Source of the DNA: Chromatiaceae bacterium
GTDB lineage: Bacteria; Pseudomonadota; Gammaproteobacteria; Chromatiales; Chromatiaceae
Assembly: GCA_024235315.1 (NCBI GenBank)
Contig: JACKMP010000014.1
Coordinates: 1-30,275, forward strand
DNA length: 30,275 bases
Direction of reading: 5' to 3'
The notes under the pieces are model-generated. The model was not told the origin of the DNA, did not search any database, and was given only the letters and a program-made list of their open reading frames with translations. The number at the start of each line of letters is the position of its first letter. The stretch's first letter is position 1. Positions 15,472 to 23,923 of this stretch are shown in pieces. A program made the translations under genes and the position numbers.

Positions 15472-16377
15472 ATGAGTGATCCCAATCCGACAGTCCTGAT
15501 CGCCGATGATGAACCCATCAATATCGACATCCTCCTGGAGTATCTGGAGGACACAGGCTACCGGATAGAGTCCGCCGCAGACGGGCTGTCCGCATGGCAG
15601 ATGCTCGAAGCCGATCCCGGCCGCTACGACGTGGTGATCCTGGATCGAATGATGCCCGGCCTCAATGGCCTGGAGGTTCTGTCACGCATCAAAGAGCACC
15701 CGGTGTTGCAGAGCGTACCTGTGATCCTGCAGACGGCAATGACAGCCAAGCAGGAGATCGTAGAGGGCCTGCAGGCCGGCGCCTATTACTACCTGACCAA
15801 GCCGTTCGACGAGGACATGCTGCTGAGCGTCCTGTCCACCGCAGTCGACGACCGCATGCGCTATCGCCGTGCGCTGGCGGGCAGCGACGTCGCGGCCCGG
15901 ACCTTCGGCCTGATGCGCGAAGGCGCTTTCACGTTCAAGACCCTGCACTCGGCACGCGACCTGGCCACCGTGCTGGCCAACGCCTGTCCGGACCCGCGCC
16001 GCGTGGTGATCGGCCTGACCGAGCTGCTGGTCAACGCCGTCGAGCATGGCAACCTGGAGATCAGCTATGCCGAGAAAGGACTGCTGCAGGATCAGGGGCA
16101 ATGGGAGACCGAGGTCGCAAGACGTCTGTCCGACCCACGATACGCGACCAGAGAGGTGGTGGTCAGGTACTGCCGTGAGCCGGACAGGGTGCGGGTGGTG
16201 ATCACGGACGAAGGGCAGGGGTTCGACTGGAAGCAGTACCTGGACATGGACCCGGCTCGCGCCTTCGACACGCATGGGCGCGGCATAGCGATGTCGCGCA
16301 TGATCAGCTTCGATGCCGTCGAGTTCCACGGAACCGGCAACGAGGTCGAGGTCACGGTCAATATCGATGTGAACTGA
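15472..16377 (+). CDS. Response regulator with RsbW-like ATPase output domain
   Basis: The 301-residue protein has an intact receiver domain (about 5-125): acidic pocket Asp12/Asp13, phospho-acceptor Asp58 (VVILDRMMPG), Thr88 region (LQTAM) and Lys110 (LTKPFD). A second domain (about 150-300) is a GHKL ATPase of the RsbW/HATPase_c_2 type: N box ELLVNAVEHGN (Asn188), G1 DEGQGFD (246-252) and HGRGIAM (268-274), with an insert between N and G1. There is no DNA-binding domain and no H box, so output is probably by protein phosphorylation or binding, for example of an anti-sigma partner. An ATG at 15472 is preferred to a GTG one codon earlier. No STAS or PP2C partner is adjacent. Confidence 0.85.
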   Translation: MSDPNPTVLIADDEPINIDILLEYLEDTGYRIESAADGLSAWQMLEADPGRYDVVILDRMMPGLNGLEVLSRIKEHPVLQSVPVILQTAMTAKQEIVEGLQAGAYYYLTKPFDEDMLLSVLSTAVDDRMRYRRALAGSDVAARTFGLMREGAFTFKTLHSARDLATVLANACPDPRRVVIGLTELLVNAVEHGNLEISYAEKGLLQDQGQWETEVARRLSDPRYATREVVVRYCREPDRVRVVITDEGQGFDWKQYLDMDPARAFDTHGRGIAMSRMISFDAVEFHGTGNEVEVTVNIDVN

Positions 16378-16393
16378 GCCGGTTCAACCGGCT
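16377..16393. terminator. Possible bidirectional terminator between convergent genes
   Basis: AGCCGGT and ACCGGCT (16377-16383, 16387-16393) pair perfectly around a TCA loop just after the stop of the receiver-ATPase gene and before the end of proS. A short CTTTT lies 16 nt beyond, too far for a textbook U-tract, so it is a weak terminator or a transcript-end stabiliser. Confidence 0.4.
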
Positions 16394-16417
16394 GCTGTTG
16401 GCTGGACCTTTTCCCGA

Positions 16418-18157
16418 TCAGCCAGCCGCGGTACCCGCGGTTTCCGCCGCGATCCTGTCCCTGATGAAATCGACGAAGCCGGCCAGCGGTAGCATCTGGT
16501 TCTCGTTGTCCTTGCGTCCGCGATACTCGACCTCGCCGTTGTCCAGGCCACGTTCACCGATGACCACGCGGTGCGGGATGCCGATCAGTTCCATGTCGGC
16601 GAACATCACGCCGGGACGGGCATCCCGATCATCGAACAGGACATCTATCCCGGCGGCACGCAGTTCGTTGTATAGCGTTTCCGCCGCATCCCGCACCCGC
16701 TGCGATTTTTTCATCTGCATCGGGATCAATGCCAGGGTGAACGGCGCAATCGCCGTCGGCCAGGTGATGCCCTGCTCGTCGTTGTGCTGTTCGATGGCCG
16801 CGCCAACCACGCGTGACACGCCAATACCGTAGCAGCCCATGGTCATGGTGACCTGGCGGCCGCTTTCGTCGAGCACGCTGGCATTCAGCGCGGCACTGTA
16901 TTTCTGCCCGAGTTGGAAGATGTGTCCGACCTCGATGCCACGAGCGATGGTCAGTGTTCCCTTGCCGTCAGGGCTGGGGTCGCCCTCCACCACGTTGCGG
17001 ATGTCGGCGACCTCGGGCAGTGCGACATCGCGGCCCCAGTTGATGCCGAAACAATGCTTGCCGTCGACATTGGCGCCGGCACTGAAGTCACTGACCACGG
17101 CGGCAGCACGATCGACGATCATCGGCAGGCCCAGGCCGACAGGCCCGAGTGAGCCCGGCCCGGCACCGACCGCGGCGCGGATCTGGTCTTCGCTTGCCAT
17201 CTGCAGCGGGCTGGCGACCAGTGGCAGCTTCTCTGCCTTGATCGCGTTCAGCTCATGGTCGCCGCGCAGCAGCAGGGCGACCAGACCGGGCTCGACGCCT
17301 TCTGCGGCAACCACGATCAGAGTCTTGATGGTGCGCTCGATCGCCTGGTCGAACTGTTCGACCAGTTCGGCGATGGTCTTTGCGTTCGGTGTGTCGATGA
17401 TCTCCATCGCACGCGTCGGTGTGGCGGCCGCTGTGGGCGCAACCGCCTCGGCGAGCTCGATATTCGCCGCATAGTCACTGCCGGTAGAGAAGGCAATGGC
17501 GTCTTCTCCCGAGTCGGCCAGCACATGGAACTCGTGCGAACCGCTGCCACCGATGCTGCCGGTATCCGCGGCCACCGGGCGGAAGTCCAGGCCGCAGCGT
17601 TCGAAGATGCGACAGTAGGTCGCGTGCATCACATCGTAGGTCTGTTGCAGCGAGTCCTGGTCGACGTGGAACGAGTAGGCATCCTTCATCAGAAACTCGC
17701 GTGCGCGCATCACGCCGAAGCGAGGGCGGATCTCGTCACGGAATTTGGTCTGGATCTGGTAGTAATTGACCGGCAGCTGGCGATAGCTGCGCAATTCATT
17801 GCGTGCCAGGTCAGTGATGATCTCCTCGTGTGTCGGGCCGAAGCAGAATTCGCGGTTGTGCCGGTCGGTCAGGCGCAGCAACTCGGCACCGTACTTTTCC
17901 CAGCGCCCTGATTCCTGCCACAGTTCGGCCGGTTGCACCGCCGGCATCAGGACCTCGAGTGCGCCCGCGCGGTCCATCTCCTGGCGCACGATGTCTTCGA
18001 CCTTGCGCAGCACCCGCAGTCCGAGCGGCAGCCAGGTGTAAAGGCCGGCTGCGAGCTTGCGGATCAGGCCGGCACGCAGCATCAGGCGATGGCTGGCTAT
18101 CTCGGCGTCGGCGGGGACTTCTTTCAGGGTCTGCAGCGGGAAATTGGAGGTACGCAT
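16418..18157 (-). CDS. proS: Prolyl-tRNA synthetase, bacterial type with editing domain
   Basis: The 579-residue enzyme is a class IIa prolyl-tRNA synthetase close in length to Escherichia coli ProS. It charges tRNA-Pro in the cytoplasm. The start MRTSNFPLQTLKE and the segments GLYTWLPLGLRVLRKVE (motif 1 region), FGPTHEEIITD (motif 2 region) and GGSGSHEFHV are conserved. The insert at about 225-410 is the YbaK-like editing domain that removes alanine mischarged to tRNA-Pro. CYGIGVSRV (motif 3) follows, then the anticodon-binding domain. The ATG at 18157 is the natural start. The gene stands alone; a divergent small secreted protein gene lies upstream. Confidence 0.97.
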   Translation of the reverse strand: MRTSNFPLQTLKEVPADAEIASHRLMLRAGLIRKLAAGLYTWLPLGLRVLRKVEDIVRQEMDRAGALEVLMPAVQPAELWQESGRWEKYGAELLRLTDRHNREFCFGPTHEEIITDLARNELRSYRQLPVNYYQIQTKFRDEIRPRFGVMRAREFLMKDAYSFHVDQDSLQQTYDVMHATYCRIFERCGLDFRPVAADTGSIGGSGSHEFHVLADSGEDAIAFSTGSDYAANIELAEAVAPTAAATPTRAMEIIDTPNAKTIAELVEQFDQAIERTIKTLIVVAAEGVEPGLVALLLRGDHELNAIKAEKLPLVASPLQMASEDQIRAAVGAGPGSLGPVGLGLPMIVDRAAAVVSDFSAGANVDGKHCFGINWGRDVALPEVADIRNVVEGDPSPDGKGTLTIARGIEVGHIFQLGQKYSAALNASVLDESGRQVTMTMGCYGIGVSRVVGAAIEQHNDEQGITWPTAIAPFTLALIPMQMKKSQRVRDAAETLYNELRAAGIDVLFDDRDARPGVMFADMELIGIPHRVVIGERGLDNGEVEYRGRKDNENQMLPLAGFVDFIRDRIAAETAGTAAG

Positions 18158-18433
18158 GGCTTTTGGTAATCCGGGATGAGCCGGCGATTCTAACGAGGGG
18201 TGGGCCGCAAGGCATTAAGTTTTGCCGACCGCCCTGGCGCCACAGCGATGCAGCCGTACGATAGGCTGTGTTCGCGGCCGCCATTCGCCCGGTGCTGCGG
18301 GACAAGCTTCCGCTCACCGATCGATGCGTTCATACTGCAGGCAGGCGGCTGCCCGCCATCCACATAATAATTCGAATACTGTCAGACTTTTTTGCAGTCA
18401 CGCGGTGTCGTTGTGCCAAGCGACGGAAACTCA

Positions 18434-18497
18434 AAGCAAAAATACCTGGTTCGGGTTTTGCTTGGGTAATCATTCGCCCGGGTGGCAATGCCGGGCG
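18434..18497 (+). other. Gene-free region (18158-18528) with two adjacent hairpins
   Basis: The 371 nt between proS and the next gene hold no convincing gene and are more AT-rich near 18360-18400. Two perfect stem-loops lie in its right half: AAGCAAAA with TTTTGCTT (18434-18441, 18456-18463; 14-nt loop) and CGCCCGG with CCGGGCG (18475-18481, 18491-18497; 9-nt loop). They end about 30 nt before the small secreted-protein start. A structured leader or small RNA is possible. The region does not match a riboswitch consensus I know; I saw no c-di-GMP-I-type core. Confidence 0.4.
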
Positions 18498-18528
18498 ATG
18501 CAATGCACCCTGTTGGGAATTTAAAGAC

Positions 18529-18867
18529 TTGGCACGCGACCTCAAATCCGTTTCCCGTTTGTCGACCCTGCTTTTCGGAACAACCGTCTGTGTACCACTG
18601 TGGGCCACCCCGGCGGCTGACCCGCTGCTGGAGGAGTTCCTGAGCGCCGCCGATCAGCGGCAATGTATCGAGAATGTCGGATTTCGGATCATCCGGCAGC
18701 GCGGTGCGGGCAACGCGACGGCGGTCGTGCATGCCGCGCTGGCCGCACTGGCCCAGCGCCAAGGTCAACAGCGTGCCCTGGGTTGCACCGGGGATATCGC
18801 GGTGCAGGCGATCGCCGCAGGCGCGAACCCGGAGCAGGTGCTGGAAGCCACAGCGGCAGGGCTATGA
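18529..18867 (+). CDS. Small predicted secreted protein of unknown function
   Basis: I do not recognise a family. Starting at TTG 18529, the frame gives 112 residues with a basic N terminus, a hydrophobic stretch (STLLFGTTVCVPLW) and a cleavage region AAAD near residue 30, so secretion is likely. The mature part is helix-forming and Ala-rich with two cysteines (RQCIENVGF and RALGCTGDI) that could form a disulfide, and a C terminus rich in Ala-Gly. Codon use resembles neighbouring genes from about 18590 on, but there is no ATG or clear ribosome-binding site, so the start and even the reality of the gene are uncertain. The longer upstream frame was judged a shadow because it covers the hairpin-rich region. 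Confidence 0.5.
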   Translation: MARDLKSVSRLSTLLFGTTVCVPLWATPAADPLLEEFLSAADQRQCIENVGFRIIRQRGAGNATAVVHAALAALAQRQGQQRALGCTGDIAVQAIAAGANPEQVLEATAAGL

Positions 18868-18984
18868 GCGCTCGATTGATGCACCGCGGCAACGTACCCT
18901 GTCTCCACGAAGCCTGCGTATTCAATGCCTTACCGAATCTAACGTAAGCGTCTTCCAAGCTTTCGTCATACAACCCTTCACTTC

Positions 18985-19018
18985 ATGACACGAAACTGTC
19001 ACATGGCGCGGCCACAAT
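18985..19018 (+). promoter_or_regulatory. Predicted Pho box and -10 for the pst operon
   Basis: ATGACAC-GAAA-CTGTCAC (18985-19002) matches the Pho-box layout of two 7-mers with a 4-bp linker; the second 7-mer is perfect and the first four of seven. A third repeat TCGTCAT (18963-18969) lies two 11-bp turns upstream. CACAAT (19013-19018) follows the box by 10 bases, the spacing seen when PhoB replaces the -35. Transcription would begin near 19025. Confidence 0.65.
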
Positions 19019-19025
19019 TGCTGCC

Positions 19026-19049
19026 GAATTTCAGCAATCACTGAAATTC
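19026..19049 (+). other. Perfect 9-bp hairpin at the predicted 5' end of pstS mRNA
   Basis: GAATTTCAG and CTGAAATTC (19026-19034 and 19041-19049) pair perfectly around a 6-nt loop. The hairpin begins at or next to the transcription start expected from the Pho-box promoter, so it could protect the message 5' end, or serve as an operator. The function is inferred from position. Confidence 0.5.
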
Positions 19050-19110
19050 CTCTCGATGCGACGCCACATTGCCCCGTGGCACGACCCGAAACCGCCCAGT
19101 GGAGGCTCCT

Positions 19111-20223
19111 GTGTTTAAAAAGACCCTGGTACTCGCGGCCCTTTCCGCCGCAATCGTTTCCGGCACCGCCAATGCGGCTGCCGCCCGTGACTACGTCAGT
19201 ATTGTCGGCTCCTCGACCGTCTACCCGTTTGCCACCGTGGTCGCCGAGCAGTTCGGCAAGACCACCAAGTTCAAGACCCCGAAAATCGAATCGACCGGTT
19301 CGGGTGGTGGTCTGAAACTGTTCTGCGCCGGTGTCGGTGTCGAGCATCCGGACATCACCAATGCCTCGCGTCGCATCAAGAAATCCGAACAGGAGCTGTG
19401 CGCCAAGAACGGCGTGAAAGAGATCGTCGAGGTCAAGGTAGGCTATGACGGTATCGTCCTCGGTCAGTCGAAGGCGGTCGCACCGCTGAATCTGAGCCGG
19501 CAGGACATCTTCCTGGCCCTGGCCAAGCAGATTCCGGGCAAGGACGGCAAACTGATCGACAACCCCAACAAGACCTGGAAAGACGTCAACGCGGCACTGC
19601 CGGCAACCAAGATCGAGGTGCTGGGCCCGCCGCCCACATCCGGTACCCGCGACGCATTCGTCGAACTGGCGATGGAAGGCGGTGCCAAGAAGAACGAAGA
19701 CCTGGCAAAGCTGCGCGGTGCCACTGATGAAGCCGAGATCAAGGCCCTGATGGCCAAGCTGGGCATCCCGGACAGCGCCTTCAACAAGAAGGGCAAAAAG
19801 GTGTTCCAGGCTGTCGCGCATGGTATCCGCGAAGACGGCGCTTTCATCGAAGCCGGTGAGAACGACAACCTGATCGTGCAGAAGCTCGAGGCCAATCCGA
19901 ATGCAGTCGGTATCTTCGGTTACTCCTTCCTCGACCAGAACGCCGACAAGATCCAGGGCGCGATCATCGACGGCAAGGAGCCGACCTTCGAGAATATCGC
20001 CGACGGCGCCTATCCGGTGTCGCGTCCGCTCTTCTTCTATGTGAAGAAGGCGCACGTCGGTGCGGTGCAGGGCATCGCCGAGTATCTGGCCGAGTTCACC
20101 TCGGAGAAGGCTTACGGCATGGAAGGTTACCTGGCCGAGAAGGGCCTGATCCCGATGCCGGACGCAGAGCGTGAACAGTTCCGCCACGACGCCAAGATGC
20201 TTACCCCGATGGGTATGCTGTAA
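19111..20223 (+). CDS. pstS: PstS, periplasmic phosphate-binding protein
   Basis: This 370-residue protein is the periplasmic binding component of the high-affinity phosphate ABC importer. It has a classical signal peptide (MFKKTLVLAA..., cleavage after NANA near residue 22). Phosphate-binding loops read GSSTVYPF (33-40), STGSGGGLK (61-69) and SGTRDAF later in the chain. It is of the longer PstS subtype. The start is a GTG at 19111 with GGAGG six bases upstream; the extension above it lies in the promoter leader. It heads the pst operon and has its own strong hairpin downstream, and would be the most abundant product. Expression by phosphate starvation is implied by the Pho box. Confidence 0.92.
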   Translation: MFKKTLVLAALSAAIVSGTANAAAARDYVSIVGSSTVYPFATVVAEQFGKTTKFKTPKIESTGSGGGLKLFCAGVGVEHPDITNASRRIKKSEQELCAKNGVKEIVEVKVGYDGIVLGQSKAVAPLNLSRQDIFLALAKQIPGKDGKLIDNPNKTWKDVNAALPATKIEVLGPPPTSGTRDAFVELAMEGGAKKNEDLAKLRGATDEAEIKALMAKLGIPDSAFNKKGKKVFQAVAHGIREDGAFIEAGENDNLIVQKLEANPNAVGIFGYSFLDQNADKIQGAIIDGKEPTFENIADGAYPVSRPLFFYVKKAHVGAVQGIAEYLAEFTSEKAYGMEGYLAEKGLIPMPDAEREQFRHDAKMLTPMGML

Positions 20224-20224
20224 T

Positions 20225-20281
20225 CCGGTGACCTGATCACCGGTCGATGAAGATGGCGGCAGCCCGGATGGCTGCCGCCAT
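20225..20281 (+). other. Two intercistronic hairpins after pstS
   Basis: CCGGTGA-CCTGA-TCACCGG (20225-20243) is a 7-bp hairpin starting just after the pstS stop. Beyond it ATGGCGGCAGCC (20253-20264) pairs with GGCTGCCGCCAT (20270-20281) in a perfect 12-bp stem with a 5-nt loop. No U-run follows, so complete termination is unlikely. Partial termination or blocking of 3' exonucleases would favour pstS over the downstream genes, as hairpins do after binding-protein genes of other ABC operons. Confidence 0.6.
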
Positions 20282-20310
20282 CCCTCTGGCAACACAGCTC
20301 GGTAGATGAA

Positions 20311-21699
20311 ATGCAATTCTCGGTGTTGATAATTATCCTGCTCGGCGTGATGGCGATGGCCTATCACCTGGGTCGCCGTCGTTCGCTCGCGACTGTGGGT
20401 GGCAGCAGCGGTGTCCGGAATCTGCATTCACTGCCGGCATACTACGGTTTCTATACGGCGCTCTGGGCCGGCCTGCCGGCGCTGCTGATCGCCGGTCTGT
20501 GGGTGTTCTTCGAGGGCTCGCTGATCACCTCGATGGTGGTGCAGTCACTGCCCGCAGCACTCAGGGATGTCCCGCCCGAGCGGTTGGGTCTGCTGGTCAA
20601 CGACATCACCAACCTGGCCAACGGCAATATCGTGTCGACCCAGGTGGATGCCGAGATGCAGCGCGCCGCCGACCACATGAACGAGTTGCGCACGATCGGC
20701 CAGGCGGCGCTGGCGGTGGTGGTGCTGAGCATCGCGCTCGCTGCCGGTTCGCTGGCGTGGCGGGCGATCGGGCCGAAGATGCGCGCGCGCAACCGCGTTG
20801 AGCGCATCGTCAGCAGCCTGCTGATCGGCAGTTCGCTGATCGCCATATTGACCACGGTAGGCATCGTGCTTTCCGTGTTGTTCGAATCCTTCCGTTTCTT
20901 TCAGAAGATTCCGGTCACGGACTTCCTGTTCGGTCTGGAATGGAGTCCGCAGGTCGCCCTGCGTGCCGACCAGGTCGGCGCGACCGGGGCCTTCGGCTCG
21001 GTGCCGCTGTTTGCCGGGACGCTGCTGATCTCGTTCATCGCGCTGCTGGTGGCGGTGCCGATCGGGCTGATGGCGGCGATCTATCTGGCGGATTACGCCG
21101 GCCCCAAATTGCGTTCGTACGCCAAACCTGTGCTGGAGGTGCTGGCCGGGGTGCCCACCGTGGTCTACGGCTTCTTCGCCGCCCTGACCCTGGCGCCGGC
21201 GATCCGTGGCGCTGGCGAGGCGCTGGGAATGACAGTGTCATCGGAGAGTGCACTGGCGGCCGGCCTGGTGATGGGCATCATGATCATTCCGTTCGTCTCG
21301 TCGCTGTCCGATGACGTGATCAACGCGGTGCCGCAGTCGTTGCGCGATGCGGCCTATGCGCTGGGTGCGACGCGATCGGAGACCATCCGCCAGGTGGTGT
21401 TGCCGGCGGCACTGCCCGGCATCATGGGCGGCGTGCTGCTCGCCGCCTCACGCGCGATCGGCGAGACCATGATCGTGGTGATGGCCGCCGGCCTGAGCGC
21501 CAACCTGACCGCGAACCCCCTTGAGAGCGTGACCACCGTGACGGTGCAGATCGTCACCCTGCTGGTGGGCGACCAGGAATTCGACAGTGCCAAGACCCTT
21601 GCCGCGTTCGCGCTGGGTCTGCAGCTGTTTGTCGTGACCCTTGCCTTGAACATCGTGGCCTTGCACATCGTGCGCAAGTACCGCGAGCAGTACGAGTGA
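20311..21699 (+). CDS. pstC: PstC, phosphate ABC transporter permease
   Basis: This 462-residue inner-membrane protein is one of the two PstCA permease subunits. It begins with a hydrophobic helix (VLIIILLGVMAMA) and has about eight membrane segments. The permease core follows from about residue 230 and carries the conserved EAA loop region (LRDAAYALGATRSETIRQVVLPAALPGIMGG). An additional N-terminal part with a periplasmic loop makes it longer than Escherichia coli PstC (319 aa), as in the long PstC subtype. The ATG at 20311 has only a weak ribosome-binding site. pstA follows after six nt. With PstA and PstB it imports phosphate released by PstS. Confidence 0.92.
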   Translation: MQFSVLIIILLGVMAMAYHLGRRRSLATVGGSSGVRNLHSLPAYYGFYTALWAGLPALLIAGLWVFFEGSLITSMVVQSLPAALRDVPPERLGLLVNDITNLANGNIVSTQVDAEMQRAADHMNELRTIGQAALAVVVLSIALAAGSLAWRAIGPKMRARNRVERIVSSLLIGSSLIAILTTVGIVLSVLFESFRFFQKIPVTDFLFGLEWSPQVALRADQVGATGAFGSVPLFAGTLLISFIALLVAVPIGLMAAIYLADYAGPKLRSYAKPVLEVLAGVPTVVYGFFAALTLAPAIRGAGEALGMTVSSESALAAGLVMGIMIIPFVSSLSDDVINAVPQSLRDAAYALGATRSETIRQVVLPAALPGIMGGVLLAASRAIGETMIVVMAAGLSANLTANPLESVTTVTVQIVTLLVGDQEFDSAKTLAAFALGLQLFVVTLALNIVALHIVRKYREQYE

Positions 21700-21705
21700 T
21701 TCGAC

Positions 21706-23004
21706 ATGGTTGATCAACAAAACACACGCAAGCGCACGATCGATATCGTCAACGCCTCGCTGAAGCGGCGCTACGCAAGGGAGAGACGTTTCAAGGCGAT
21801 GGGTCTTGGTGCCGTGATCCTCGGCCTGCTGTTCGTGTCGGCGCTGTTCGTCGACATCTTCAGCAAGGGCTATACGGCCTTCGTGCAGACCCACATCGAG
21901 CTCGAGGTGTATTTCGATCCGGCGGTCATCGATCCCGAAGGCAGGCGTGATCTGGATGAGATCTCGCGTGCCGATTTCCGCAAGATTGCACGTGCGCCAC
22001 TCGCCAAGCTGTTTCCCGAGGTCACAGGCCGGCGCGACAGGTTGGCGCTGTATTCGATCCTGAGCAGCGGCGCCCCCTACCAGTTGCTCGACATGGTCAA
22101 GGACGATATCGGTGTGATCGGCCAGACTCGCACGATCGACCTGATTGCCGACGACGACGTCGACATGCTGGTGAAAGGACATATCGACCGAGACACGGCC
22201 GCGGCCGACCGCCGCGTCAACGATACGATGATCGGCTGGATAGACAGGCTTGAGCAGTTGGGTCTGGTGAAGAAGAAATTCAATACACGCTTCTTCACCA
22301 ACGGCGATTCGCGCGAACCCGAACTGGCAGGCATCGGCGGCGCTGCCGCAGGCTCGTTCTATACACTGCTGGTGACGTTGGCACTGTCGTTCCCCATTGG
22401 TGTTGCCGCCGCAATCTACCTCGAGGAGTTCGCGCCGAAGAATCGCTGGACCGACCTGATCGAGGTCAACATCAATAACCTCGCCGCGGTACCGTCGATC
22501 GTGTTTGGTCTGCTCGGCCTGGCCATGTTCATCAACCTGTTTGGCCTGCCACGCTCGGCGCCATTGGTCGGCGGCCTGGTGCTGACGCTGATGACGCTGC
22601 CGACCCTGATCATCGCTTCGCGCGCGGCGCTGAAGTCGGTGCCACCATCGATCCGCGAGGCCGCACTCGGTGTGGGCGCATCAAAGATGCAGACGGTGTT
22701 CCATCACGTGTTGCCTTTGGCGATGCCGGGCATGTTGACCGGCACCATCATCGGTATGGCGCAGGCTCTGGGTGAGACCGCACCGCTACTGATGATCGGC
22801 ATGGTGGCGTTCATCGTGGACATCCCGGGCGGACCGTTCGACCCCTCAACCGTGCTGCCGGTGCAGGTCTACCTTTGGGCAGACAGCCCGGAGCGCGCCT
22901 TTGTCGAGCGCACTTCGGCAGCGATCATCGTGCTGCTGGCCTTCCTGATTGCCATGAACACCTTCGCCGTGATCATGCGGCGGCGTTTCGAGCGTCGCTG
23001 GTGA
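21706..23004 (+). CDS. pstA: PstA, phosphate ABC transporter permease with N-terminal DUF3333 region
   Basis: The 432-residue protein is the second permease. The N-terminal 200 residues correspond to the DUF3333-type extension (KRRYARERRFKAMGLGAVILGLLFVSAL, then a soluble region with FDPAVIDPEG). The permease domain (about 210-430) has the conserved loop IREAALGVGASKMQTVFHHVLPLAMPGM. The extension makes it much longer than Escherichia coli PstA (296 aa) but fits the long-subtype system together with the long PstC. It starts six nt after pstC. The ATG at 21706 has a loose GAG-type ribosome-binding site. Confidence 0.92.
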   Translation: MVDQQNTRKRTIDIVNASLKRRYARERRFKAMGLGAVILGLLFVSALFVDIFSKGYTAFVQTHIELEVYFDPAVIDPEGRRDLDEISRADFRKIARAPLAKLFPEVTGRRDRLALYSILSSGAPYQLLDMVKDDIGVIGQTRTIDLIADDDVDMLVKGHIDRDTAAADRRVNDTMIGWIDRLEQLGLVKKKFNTRFFTNGDSREPELAGIGGAAAGSFYTLLVTLALSFPIGVAAAIYLEEFAPKNRWTDLIEVNINNLAAVPSIVFGLLGLAMFINLFGLPRSAPLVGGLVLTLMTLPTLIIASRAALKSVPPSIREAALGVGASKMQTVFHHVLPLAMPGMLTGTIIGMAQALGETAPLLMIGMVAFIVDIPGGPFDPSTVLPVQVYLWADSPERAFVERTSAAIIVLLAFLIAMNTFAVIMRRRFERRW

Positions 23005-23030
23005 TCACAGTGGACCAAGAGGAAAACGAG

Positions 23031-23906
23031 ATGATAACCGCAGAAACCGTCGCAGCCGAAGGCGAATTGACCGGCACCAAGACGCGCTCCGAGCGTGGTT
23101 CCAAGGCGCTCGACAACGACTTTGAAACCGTCGGCAACGTGCGGGTTGCCGACCCGCGTATGACCTGTACCGACGTCAACGTGTATTACGGCGACAAGCA
23201 TGCGATCAAGAACTGCAGCCTGGATATTGCACAGAACCAGGTGGTGGCGATGATCGGTCCCTCTGGCTGCGGCAAGTCCACGTTCCTGCGGTGTCTTAAT
23301 CGCATGAACGACACAATTGACAGCTGCCGCGTCACCGGGGAGATCAAGCTCGATGATCAGGACATCTACGACAAGCGGCTCGACGTGGTGCCGCTGCGCG
23401 CCCAGGTCGGGATGGTGTTCCAGAAGCCGAACCCGTTCCCCAAGTCGATCTACGACAACATCGCCTATGGCCCGCGGATTCATGGTCTGGCCTCAAATCG
23501 CACCGAGCTCGACGAGATCGTCGAGAGCAGCCTGACCAAGGCCGGCCTGTGGGAGGAGGTCAAGGATCGCCTGGATCAGCCGGGTACCGGTCTGTCGGGC
23601 GGCCAGCAACAACGCCTGTGTATCGCGCGCACCATCGCCGTCGAGCCCGAGGTCATCCTGATGGATGAGCCGTGTTCGGCACTCGATCCGATTGCCACCG
23701 CGAAGGTCGAGGAGCTGATCGACGAGTTGCGTGCGAACTACACGATCGCAATCGTGACACACTCGATGCAGCAGGCCGCGCGCGTGTCGCAACGCACTGC
23801 GTACTTCCACCTGGGCAATCTGGTCGAGGTCGGTGAGACGACCCAGATCTTCACCAATCCGCGACACAAGCTGACGGAAGACTACATCACCGGCCGCTTC
23901 GGCTGA
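23031..23906 (+). CDS. pstB: PstB, phosphate ABC transporter ATPase
   Basis: The 291-residue ATPase has Walker A GPSGCGKST, the Q loop VFQKPNPFPKSIYDN, the ABC signature LSGGQQQR, Walker B VILMDEP and the switch His in THSMQQA. The sequence after about residue 40 matches PstB; residues 1-40 are a variable extension. The ATG at 23031 has AGAGGA upstream; a GTG 21 nt earlier is possible. It sits 26 nt after pstA and powers phosphate import in the inner-membrane complex. Confidence 0.95.
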   Translation: MITAETVAAEGELTGTKTRSERGSKALDNDFETVGNVRVADPRMTCTDVNVYYGDKHAIKNCSLDIAQNQVVAMIGPSGCGKSTFLRCLNRMNDTIDSCRVTGEIKLDDQDIYDKRLDVVPLRAQVGMVFQKPNPFPKSIYDNIAYGPRIHGLASNRTELDEIVESSLTKAGLWEEVKDRLDQPGTGLSGGQQQRLCIARTIAVEPEVILMDEPCSALDPIATAKVEELIDELRANYTIAIVTHSMQQAARVSQRTAYFHLGNLVEVGETTQIFTNPRHKLTEDYITGRFG

Positions 23907-23923
23907 GCCGGTTGGCGGCTGAT

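Noticed and set aside
18379..18401. CTGTCAG and CAGTCAC looked like a Pho box upstream of the small secreted protein
   Set aside because: The two 7-mers are 16 bp apart instead of 11, so they cannot form the standard PhoB site.
18420..18500. A possible c-di-GMP riboswitch
   Set aside because: The stems are present but the conserved core sequence between them does not match what I know of that class.
18922..20427. A 501-codon open frame on the minus strand across pstS
   Set aside because: It is antisense to the clearly identified pstS, has no family features and is a by-product of high GC in the real gene.
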